Part shown: positions 55,451 to 64,000 of the stretch, piece by piece
How the letters are laid out: each line of letters starts with the position of its first letter
How positions within the stretch are numbered: the first letter of the stretch is position 1
DNA from: Liopterus haemorrhoidalis
Lineage: Eukaryota; Arthropoda; Insecta; Coleoptera; Dytiscidae
Direction of reading: 5' to 3'
DNA: 64,000 bases
NCBI GenBank assembly: GCA_963971575.1
Contig: OZ020611.1
Coordinates: 220,774,260 to 220,838,259, forward strand
The notes under the pieces: generated by a model
Database searches by the model: none
Seen by the model: the letters and a program-made list of their open reading frames with translations, nothing else
What the model was told of the DNA's origin: nothing
Made by a program: the position numbers and the translations under genes

Positions 55451-56726
55451 TCGTGTAATTCCCAGATCACTAATAATCAAGTGGACGATATTTTTGAAGA
55501 GTTTCTGCCTGTCAAGAGAATGTATTTTTCTAAAAACTTGCCATACATATATTATGAATATTATTTTAAAGGTGTCAATCTTTCTAAATTCTAAAATTTT
55601 TAAGTTATTAAAATATATTTTAGGTATTCAATGCAGAACTTTTATGTACACCAAGGTCTCTTTAAAATCATTGTACTAATTTTCTGTGACAGATTTTCGC
55701 GGTCCTATTTTCATAAACAGGTAACTCTTTTCCGAACCAAAAACAAATAATTTTCCTAGGTATTATATTACATCTACATAATAATAACGCGTATAATCTA
55801 GTATAGTTTTTTATTTCTGACGTCATAAACATATTTTACCTTTACAGAATATGGTTTTTGATGTTATAAATATTTATTTTGTAATTAACTTTACTTAATT
55901 TCCGGCGAGAATTATATATTTATGTGATACTACGAAAACATGTAACATATTTAACATAAAAATTTCACATGAAAGAGAAAAATATTTTAATACGCAATTA
56001 ATTTTTATTTACATTTTTCTGTTTTCAGTTTCAGTAATGAACAAATATTACAACAAACGTAATTAATATAAACTGAATCCTGAAGCGAGAGAAAGATTAA
56101 TATCAATTTAATACACTCTCACATATTTTTATTTTTGAATTATAAATATTATTATAAAGCATACAGAATACTGTATAGGAAATTATTGTCGGAACAAGAG
56201 GTCTCAGAAGACCAAAAACCACATGACAGAACTATTTAGGATAGCAGTGAGTACGATATGGATTGCTATGATAAAAGATAACATTCGGAATGGATACAAC
56301 AAAAGAAGAAGATGAATCCAGGTGCACATATAATGAAGAAACAAAAACGAACACGTATGCTCGATAGACATGGACACATCAATGAGTACAAACAAACAAA
56401 AACATGCAACGTAAAACAAACACTATCCATCTTTTGTTTGTCAAAACTGCGCTCGATTTCACGCTATAAATGTGCACGGACCAATAAAATATAATGAAAT
56501 AATGGAAAGCGATATTAATCGCTTGTCAGTAGTTTAAAGGAAACTCTTTGTTAAGACTTGAGGGTGCATTATAAACCTGAACTGTAGAACTGGTAACTGG
56601 GCTGAAGGAATACTGACGAATGACCAGTTCATGTTTTTTCTGGTTTTTCTTGCTTCTCCGTGTTCGATTCAGATATTTGGCTATCAATGGTATTCGTTGA
56701 AGATCGTTGTTATTGTTCGTTCATTA
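55451..56726. other. Mostly unassigned; possible LINE tail
   Basis: AT-rich. 56160-56320 ends AACAAAAGAAGAAGATG and has a weak LINE-tail look, but its translation needs too many shifts to be convincing. Confidence 0.3.
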
Positions 56727-58020
56727 TATATATATATATTTATTTATTTATTGACTACAATACAATACAATTAAATCGTTTACAGTCAGTCAAGAAAAAA
56801 CAAGTAAATAGTGTAGATTTACACAAAAAGAGTTGCACATAGATACAATTATTACTTAAATCACATACAAAAAAAAACTAATGATAATTCTCAAAATTTA
56901 AATCAAAATATTCAGACACAGAGTATAATCGATTTTGAATTAACACATCCTTCACAAACGCTTCAAATTTATTTTGGGGTAAAAGTCTTACTGATTCTGA
57001 GAATGTAATGGCATCTGCCGTGGCCGGTAACTAGTCTATTTAATCTCACCCAAGCCGTGTGGGGTAGCGAGTAACCATTTGGCTGAACATTGGGATCTGA
57101 GATTTAAATTTTGTTGGGATGAGAGAAATTGTTCCATTCTTTCGACCATTCATCTTTAGCGTTATAAAGATGAAATCATTCCAAATAGGATTTCGGGATT
57201 TAAGCCTATGATTTGGAGGATTTAGTAGGTCGTCGTGTATTGGTAGTCTGTGGTTTCTTCCAAATTTTTGCCAGGTTGTGACGGCAGCTTTATTTTTCCG
57301 AATAGGAGGAGAGCACATGCCCGACAGTACTGGTAACCATTCTGAGGGTATGGAACGTGTGGCCCCAGTGATCGTTCGCATTGCTGTATTCACCTGGACG
57401 TCAATTTTGCTTGTGTGAGCATTATTCTTCCAGACTAGGGAGCAGTACTCTGCTGTGGAAAAGAGCAGGGCAACTGCAAACGTTTTTAGGGTATGGGCAT
57501 CGCAGCCCCACGACGTATCTACCAGCTTGTGGATTAGGTTATTTCTAGTTTTAAGTTTTAGACCTACTTTCTCAATATGTTGTTTAAAGGTCAGTGAGCG
57601 ATCTAGAGTAATTCCAAGGTAGCATGGGGTGTGGTTGTGTTTGATTTTAGTGCCATTAAATAACACACATAGTTCTTCGTTTGCTAATTTATTGCTCAGA
57701 TGGAAGAGTGTTACTTCAGTTTTTTGTGGGTTCGGTTTTAAACGGTTTTAAAGTTTGTAGTAATTACTGAGTATCTCAAGATCTTCAGTAAGTAGATTCT
57801 CAGCTCCTTTTACATGTGTGCACTGCACAGAAATGTCAAGATCATCGGCATACCCAAATTTTCGTCCTGTAGTAAGTGGCATGTCGCTTATATATAAATT
57901 AATTAGAAGTGGATCAATGCACAGAACCTTGTGGAAGACCGTTCTTCAATGTTCTAAAGTTAGAAGAGTTAAAGTTCGAAAGAGTTCCATTAAAGTTATC
58001 AAATGTTAGTCTAATTTATT
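56727..58020 (-). mobile_element. Decayed non-LTR retrotransposon, minus strand
   Basis: The minus strand codes the second half of an RT (58010-57046), then a ~300-bp 3' UTR, ending in AATAAATAAATAA and a TA run (plus 56727-56752). The 5' end is missing. No TSD was found. Confidence 0.75.
57046..58010 (-). pseudogene. Reverse transcriptase fragment with frameshift and stop
   Basis: The minus strand reads RTLKNGLPQGSV (motif B); after a small indel, DPLLINLYISDMPLTTGRKF, then GYADDLDI with an intact catalytic YADD, then a TAA in ILSNYYKL-stop. A clean 206-codon frame (57666-57046) follows: PCYLGITLDRSLTFKQH, RNNLIHKLVDTSWGCDAH, TAEYCSLVWKNNAH, NTAMRTITGATRSIPSEWLP. This is the post-catalytic part of jockey/R1-group RTs. 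Two lesions make it a pseudogene. The N-terminal RT motifs and endonuclease are not seen. Confidence 0.8.
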
Positions 58021-58027
58021 TGTTTTA

Positions 58028-58197
58028 CACGTTGACTGCCAATTTTCGAGTAATAAACGAGTTTTTTCGTAGTTATCGTTCTTGCCCAGGACGCCAACTA
58101 CGTAATTACTAGTACATTGACTTAATAATATAATAGGGGCTATATCAAATTGACTTCTGAGACAAGAAAACTGAATCTTGCCTTGGCAGTCAACGTG
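58028..58197. mobile_element. 170-bp piggyBac-like MITE
   Basis: Ends CACGTTGACTGCCAA and, inverted, CACGTTGACTGCCAA. Right flank TTAA (58198-58201); left flank TTTA (58024-58027), one change from TTAA. TTAA targets with CAC-type ends suggest piggyBac. Non-coding. Confidence 0.7.
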
Positions 58198-58384
58198 TTA
58201 ATAGGTGGGAAAAAAGCATAATATTACATTCGCAATTATGGCCATTATTCACTCAGATGATTTGCGCCACTTGCCTGCGAATAATGGTTCTCATAATCGC
58301 TCACATAATAATATATTATTAAATGACTTGTTCATGTAATGAAATGTTGTTCAGTTCTTTAACTATCGACTTCAACACGGTTTT

Positions 58385-58555
58385 CTAACAGATTTTTTAA
58401 TTGGTTTGACAGGTTCATGTTCACCACCAGATTTGAATTAAAGATGAAGCTGTAGAGCAATCAGCTGGTGGTAGGTAGGATGTTAAATTAAACAGTGTAT
58501 TTGTTTCGACTAGTTTCATGGGTTAACACCTCACATCATCAGGATTTTTAACCTT
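58385..58555 (-). repeat. Hammerhead-bearing dispersed repeat, uninterrupted copy
   Basis: Minus strand matches the two halves of 49785-50735 in order and without the 782-bp insertion (minus CTACAGCTTCATCTTTAATTC at the junction). It is therefore the empty-site counterpart. Diverged by scattered substitutions. Confidence 0.8.
58504..58546 (-). ncRNA. Type I hammerhead ribozyme motif, second copy
   Basis: Minus strand CTGATGA (58542-58536), GAAAC (58517-58513) and GTC (58510-58508) are all kept. Helix II changes CAC to CAT, keeping pairing as G-U, and the inner stem becomes GGT/ACC with a GTTA loop. Helix III is the same minimal AC/GT with TA loop. Helix I has two pairs. Conservation of the core while loops vary supports a real ribozyme in both. 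Confidence 0.7.
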
Positions 58556-58649
58556 TTTTTTTCTCGAACTTCTCTTGAACTTGTACCATAAACCATATCG
58601 ATCTGGCGTTTCCTTAATATCAAAAATGTTTTCATGAATATCATTTCAA

Positions 58650-58860
58650 GAAATCCTTCGTAATTCTAATGACTTGTGGCCGCAGAGACTTAAGTACTGT
58701 ATAACGGCCAGAAGTGGTAATTTAGAAAACTGATTGGTGTATCTTCTTTAAAATCTATGTAGGTATCATATACAAAAAAAATAAAATAAAAAATCTTTCG
58801 GCATCGTGTTGAATTTCACTGAAAACTTTATAACAGTATTCATAGCAATGTATATTGTTC
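58650..58860 (+). pseudogene. Tc1/mariner transposase C-terminal tip and 3' flank
   Basis: Reads RNSNDLWPQRLKYCITARSG then a stop, and matches 5745-5975 through the 3' non-coding part (ATCTTTCGGCATCGTGTTGA, GTATTCATAGCAA). Only the last ~25 codons remain. Confidence 0.6.
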
Positions 58861-60149
58861 ATGACGAGTTTTGGTCTGTATAGATTTTTGTGTAATAAAC
58901 TATTATTATTCATATTTTAAATTGTTTTCTTTGTTCAAAATGTTATTTAAAACTCATTATTGTAACTATTTTAATATTTCGAACCATAAATTGGGCAGAC
59001 GGAAGTATTGTATATTGTTGTGTCACATTTTTAATTGGAGTTGCTCCAGCTAGATGCGTGATTGACTGCAATAGTATCCCTCTTTTGTTTCAGCCATTTT
59101 TCACTGGAATGAATACTCGTTTATTATATTTAGGCATGAATCGGAAATGTTCACGTGGGGTAAAAAATATCGAGATATTTTTTATTATTTCTCACGAGAG
59201 AAAAATTCAATTGGTCATTTTCAGTTTTGTTCAAGCGAGTTGTATCAAGAGTTGAACAGTGCTAATATGGATTTAATTTAATTAGTATTGTTCGGATACA
59301 AGATTTGACACAAATAAAACGGGAAAAATGCGTGTTTCATTTCAAAGTCATTCAATCAATTTTTTGACTTCATTACATTTCTGGGTTCATGTTTCCTTCG
59401 TATTAAGAATGACGTTCAAGAAAATTAAACATGTAATTTAAACAACAATTAATTTAGACAACTAAATAATCCTTCATTTCCATAAAAACGGCAGTAAATA
59501 AATTAATAAGGTTTTAACAATTTAATAATGATTAATTTGTTCATTCCAGTAAAATGTTCAATATTTTTTTCATTGTGCTAATTACGGTTACCGCTGCTAG
59601 AGATCTGAAGTGGGACATCACTAGTTTTTGCTATCTCTCTCCCCCATCATATCTTGTTTTTTGTTCCACAGCACTCTCGATTGTCCCTCTCTGATTGTCA
59701 TTTGTCCTCTGGCAGCTGAGAGCTACTCCCCTCTAGTGACAAGAGATTGAATTAATCGTGACGTATTGTTTTTCTTTTGTATGGAAGTTCTTTCTGCATT
59801 TATTAAAAGGATCATTTTTGTTTTTGTTTTTAACAGAATATATCTGTTCAACAGTAAAATTGGGTGAGATTAAATGGTAATTTTCAGAAAAGTAATCAAT
59901 AAATAGGTTAAGTGGTATTTGAAATTATAATATGACTTCAATTTAACAAATTAAAACATAAATTATAAATCATATTACTAACGAGCGTGTAATGCTTAAT
60001 AGATTGCTACACAATGTCAACAAAACCAACACCAGATCTAAAGAGACTTGGTGGCAGTCTTTTTGAGGTGTGTACGAGGGATATACAATAAGTGCTCTGC
60101 GTCACACATAAATAAAATTGCTATAGACCGTACCGTAAAATGGAGTGTA
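58861..60149. other. Unassigned stretch
   Basis: AT-rich; 59585-59750 is GC-richer and contains TGCTAGAGATCTG and CTCTAGTGACAAG but no recognised ends or frames. Confidence 0.35.
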
Positions 60150-60215
60150 CTTCACCACCAGGGTGAACTTGCCCAACAAGGTGAACTTGATCACCAGGTT
60201 GAACTTGCGCACAAA
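60150..60215. repeat. Three short 18-21-bp tandem units
   Basis: GGTGAACTTG occurs three times (one as GGTTGAACTTG) with CACCA or CAACA spacers. Confidence 0.7.
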
Positions 60216-60219
60216 GGCA

Positions 60220-60844
60220 AAAATTGTTTACAATATTTACAGATTAAATATATTTTCACATAAACAATTTTTGTGGGGACGATGAGTGGTATGACCCGTG
60301 TGGCCCAATGCTGCGCCTGCATCGGCTAGATGTTCGGCCGGCCAACTCGAAAGAACCCTTTGGATGATCGCCGGGCTTATAGCTAATACTTATCTTTTAT
60401 TGCGGCTACAGGGAATAGCAAAAAACTGCTGAGGTGCTAGGACCTTTTTAAAATACACTCCAAAGACCAGAGATTATATGCGGTGCTGTGACCTTTTATG
60501 AGATGAATAAAAAGACAAATACGGGTGCCAGGACCCGGTAAACACTGCATATAAAATTAAAAATTGCCAAAACAGCACATCTGTCAAATATATTTATTAA
60601 GCAACACTACATGACAACATTAAACAATATTGAAACAAATGAATTATATGGCTTGCTATGATTATGCGGAGGTAAGTTATAGGATGGCTGTGTCCGTTGT
60701 CCAAACAATTATAGATATATTTTTTTAATGTTCTCAATATGTCACCTCATAATAAAATAGGGTTCGGTTGCTTATTTAAAAATTTACACCGAAAGTATAT
60801 TACTTCAACAAACACTTGACCTACACGATCCTTAGCACTTATAA
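60220..60844. other. Unassigned, partly GC-rich
   Basis: 60275-60400 is GC-rich (CGGCCGGCCAACTCG) and could be LTR or leader sequence of an unknown element, but nothing pairs with it here. Confidence 0.3.
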
Positions 60845-61391
60845 AGGTGCCTACAGACGGCGTGGCAAGTCCTGGCCAATGTTGATACTTGTCTAGCTCC
60901 GCGGATCTGGTGTAGGGGCAGCAAGTAACAAGCCACAGCCAGCGTAGTCTGGACTTGTCACTGGCCAACGTTCGCTTTCGAGACCAACATCGCTGCAAAC
61001 TTGACATGTATGTTAGCACCGTCCACACGACGCGCACACACTTGTCATCACATCAGTTGAGTGTTGTGCTCAAACGGAAGGTTATAACAATTTTTGCGTA
61101 ATTATAAAGTCTACTAAGTAGATGGTCTAAAGTAAAAAGTAATTTTTTATACTTTTAATCTAATTTAAATATCAAAAGCAAGGTCGAAGCTGTGACCATA
61201 ACCTCAATTTTACTGTCAGACGCCATTTTACAAGCGCTGGCCCGCTATTTTTAGCTATTTTTAATACTTGGCCAGTACGGTTCGTCTGTAGGGTACACAA
61301 GTACAAGTGTCAAGTGTCCGCCAGTGCTACATGTTACGGCCAGCGTCAGAACTAGCGTTGGAAAACGCTGGCACACCGTCTATAGACACCT
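60845..61391 (-). mobile_element. 547-bp PIF/Harbinger-type MITE, second copy
   Basis: Inverted homologue of 21608-22140. Ends AGGTGCCTACAGACGGCGTG and, inverted, AGGTGTCTATAGACGGTGTG; flanked by TAA at 60842-60844 and 61392-61394. Non-coding. Confidence 0.88.
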
Positions 61392-61394
61392 TAA

Positions 61395-61634
61395 CAGGTA
61401 CATTCGTTGTGAATCATATTTGAACTTGTTTACAATCAGTGGTGTAAGTGCTCCAATCAGAATCTTCGTATATTTCAAAAGTTGTAGTTTATAGTTCCCA
61501 CTCCAGCGCAGACGATATGAATTCCGAGAGTAACAGTAGAAAAGATGATCAAGATCACATTAAACAAAAAGGAACCGTTAATGGTGAGAACTTAGCTGAA
61601 ATAAAATTGGGCAAGTGGATTGTAGAGACGTTTT

Positions 61635-61636
<2 letters not shown>
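61395..61636 (+). other. Short coding-like stretch, unrecognised
   Basis: An open frame from 61448 (SADDMNSESNSRKDDQDHIK) runs into the AT microsatellite. No domain; may be chance. Confidence 0.2.

Positions 61637-61727
<91 letters not shown>
61637..61727. repeat. Long AT dinucleotide microsatellite
   Basis: About 90 bases of uninterrupted AT. Length is probably polymorphic and hard to assemble exactly. Confidence 0.97.
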
Positions 61728-61730
<3 letters not shown>

Positions 61731-62485
61731 ATCAAACAGTTCATTGGTCAAATAACAAGTGATTTAGACGAAGATATAATAGCAATAAAATATCTGAAAT
61801 GATGTGAAACAAATAAATTCCTGGCCTGAAAAAGAAGAAGCAGATATTATTAAGCGGAAGGTATTGTCAAGATGCTTGTAGCACCAGATATTGGCTGCCC
61901 CGGGATATTTAATATTAATTTTCAATAAGAGTTATTTAATATTGTTTAAAACCATTATGAAAAATTCAAAATAAATATTATTTCTTGCATATTTAGACTT
62001 ACTTTGGTTATTTATTTGGTTTATGAGGATCTAAATGTATTTCTTATTTTTAAGTTGTCACGAAAACAGAGCTTGGCTAGGTGATTTAATTTATCATGTT
62101 GGCATTTATTACAAAGTGACAGTTATTAACAAAAAAAAAAAAAATAAATAAATAACACATTTAAAAATGTAAAAATTTAAGAAATGAGACATTTATATTA
62201 AAAATGACACAAAAAACCAAAATGTAATAAAAATTACATTTTATAACGTTATTCACTTTCACCTAAAAATGTTTATTGTAGGTATGATTTACGAAGCTTA
62301 ATCAAAACGGTAAATAGCTCGAATCAAACAATGAAAGTTATTAGATTGCATATATGAATAACTTTTAATTTTTTACTGAACTTGCAGATGTTATTAAAAG
62401 GTTTTTTTTTTACAAAATAGAATACCCGGTTAAGCTCTGTCGCCCGGGTTAATCTTGACCAGACAGGATTTAAAAAAAAGTAACA
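61728..62485. other. Unassigned AT-rich stretch
   Basis: No feature recognised. Confidence 0.4.
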
Positions 62486-62493
62486 ATGCTAAC

Positions 62494-63326
62494 TAGAGAT
62501 GGGAATTTCGGCTCAGTTTGCGGAACCGGATCAGTGGAGGTCGTTAAGTTTGTTGAGCCGGTTCATTGATCCGGCTCAGTGATCCGGTTAAGTAAACATG
62601 TTTTCGAGACACAGGTCGGTCGTTAGTTTGTAAGTAGAACGTCGCTTAGAGCCGGTTCTTGCAATATATGAACTGTAAACATGATCCCGAGACACTGGTC
62701 GGTCAGTCGTTCGTTCGTAGGTAGAACGTCGATTAGAGTCGGCTCTTGCTTAGACCCGGTCAGTTGTCGGTCGTTCGCTCAAAGGTAGACGTCGCTTAGA
62801 GCCGGCTCTTCCTTAGACCCGGTCAGTTGTCGGTCGTTCGCTCGTAGGTAGAACGTCGCTTAGCCCCGGTTCTTATCTAACATTTTTGAAACAAACAATT
62901 CACTTTATGTAGCTACTGTATTTTAAACCAGATGTGTTAAGTTTATGGCGATGTTTATTGCCCTTATAAATCGGACATCTGGGATTTGGGAAATATTTTT
63001 AATATTTTTATATAATATGGTTGTAAGAAAATACAGACTAAGCCTATTAGTTTCAAATAAACTGCCCTACAAATTGATGACAATAAATAATACACTTTAT
63101 GATAATACATTACAAGCCGAGTTCTCGCGAAGTTCAACATGACATCGATCCAGATTCGGATCACTCCGGTCACTGCTCACAATCGCCGGATCAATCGTAT
63201 CCTTGAAACTTGAAACTATACTGTGAGCCGTGAGCCGGCTCATTTCAATTTTGTGAACCGTGTCACTTCGGTCAGTGTACTGAGTCGGCTCAGTGAGCCG
63301 GTTCGTTCATGGACGACCCATCTCTA
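62494..63326. mobile_element. 833-bp hAT-type non-autonomous element
   Basis: Ends TAGAGATGGG and, inverted, TAGAGATGGG, a known hAT terminus, with perfect 8-bp duplications ATGCTAAC at 62486-62493 and 63327-63334. Both subterminal regions contain many GAGCCGGTTC / GATCCGGCTC motifs in both directions, a likely transposase-binding array. No transposase is encoded. Confidence 0.92.
62600..62880. repeat. Four tandem ~65-80-bp units inside the hAT element
   Basis: Units share GGTCGGTCGTT, GTAGGTAGAACGTCGCTTAG and AGCCGG.TCTTG, starting near 62605, 62690, 62758 and 62820. The last two are the most alike. Confidence 0.8.
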
Positions 63327-63334
63327 ATGCTAAC

Positions 63335-64000
63335 CTTCAAAAAATAAAAAAAAAGATTTATAGTTATTTATAGAGAGCTTCAGTAACTGTGTCCGTCTAT
63401 ATAAATCTGTCTGAATACATGAATAAATAAAACAATTATTAAAGTTCACAAATATATCATAATTTTACTGTAATATTTTGTTTTTGAGTTGAACATTTGT
63501 CATAAGTAGACATAAGAAAGATTAAGTCATCCTGTCCTGCCAATCATTGCTGTCCCCAATTCCTATCCAATGATAATGATTCTAAACGCGCTTTTACAAG
63601 CCTCTCACTTCATAACATCCTATCTTTTACTGCCTTTTGTCACTCAGTTACGTTTCGGAATGGTCACAGTTATGAATTATTTCAATTAATAAGGTCCGAG
63701 AAAAATTATGGCGATTTTTTATTTGTTTATATAACCATTTGTTAACCTTTGAAATATTGAGAATTTTGCCCCTGCTGATATGGTATGTAGGTTACCGGCT
63801 ATACATGCAAGTTAAATGGGCTGCAGTTTGATATTGCTAATGCACTTTAACATTGTCATGCAGTGTACACAAAATATTTTACAAATAATATTTTCTATAT
63901 TAAATAATACGCTTGTCTGTACAGTGGGACCTTCGATATTTATAGCACCGATTTACGTAGCATTCACATCGTTAATTAATTAGCAGCAGTAAACTCGATG
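63335..64000. other. Unassigned AT-rich stretch
   Basis: No feature recognised to the window end. Confidence 0.4.

Noticed and set aside
56160..56330. LINE 3' tail
   Set aside because: Translation needs several shifts and matches are weak; only the AAGAAGAAG run is suggestive.
60048..60263. Open frame with HHQGELAQQGELDHQVEL repeats
   Set aside because: Translation of a short tandem repeat; no start context or domain support.
61448..61762. 104-codon open frame with a long Tyr-Ile run
   Set aside because: Most of it is translation of the AT microsatellite; the first part has no recognised domain.

Overview
The window looks like intergenic or intronic DNA from a repeat-rich, AT-rich arthropod genome, most likely an insect. 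It holds decayed mariner/Tc1 transposases of several subfamilies, CR1-, jockey-, I- and RTE-like non-LTR retrotransposons, tRNA-derived SINEs, and many short non-autonomous DNA transposons of hAT, PIF/Harbinger and TTAA type. I found no convincing complete host gene, rRNA or functional tRNA gene, and no bacterial-style operon. All assignments were read by eye; no search was run.

Layout. 1-9 kb: two LTR-like repeats in inverted orientation (1.18-1.70 and 4.54-4.86 kb) around a mariner deletion derivative (2125-2690), then Tc1 and LINE fragments, a SINE and a dispersed repeat. 9-18 kb: a decayed mariner (10.7-11.2 kb), two small hAT MITEs, a long decayed mariner (13.8-16.1 kb) split by a SINE plus a GACA-type repeat, a LINE endonuclease fragment, and a SINE split by a 410-bp hAT MITE. 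18-25 kb: a 5'-truncated jockey insertion with an open RT frame (18.66-20.34 kb) inside an older RTE-like tail, mariner remnants, and a Harbinger MITE inside the terminal repeat of another element. 25-33 kb: mostly unassigned AT-rich DNA with a coding-like patch, a LINE tail and a 728-bp mariner deletion derivative. 33-38 kb: a 5'-truncated LINE inside a tandem repeat and two inverted-repeat elements. 38-48 kb: a LINE C-terminus, a 40-44-bp minisatellite, two insertions stacked in a dispersed repeat, a mariner end, a 127-bp duplication, an I-clade LINE tail, and GACA/TG-rich dispersed repeats. 48-53 kb: a CR1 RT, a hammerhead-ribozyme repeat split by a TTAA-flanked element, and a second CR1 copy inside a tandem repeat. 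53-64 kb: a SINE split by a 1.26-kb Harbinger-like element, another LINE, a TTAA-type MITE, the second hammerhead repeat, a second copy of the 21.6-kb Harbinger MITE, a long AT microsatellite and an 833-bp hAT element with internal tandem repeats.

The most interesting signal is a pair of diverged repeats (49.8 and 58.5 kb) that each keep the complete core of a type I hammerhead ribozyme. The 58.5-kb copy also shows the pre-insertion site of the TTAA-flanked element that split the 49.8-kb copy. Several other nestings are resolved to the base by target-site duplications (TSDs) and give a relative insertion history.
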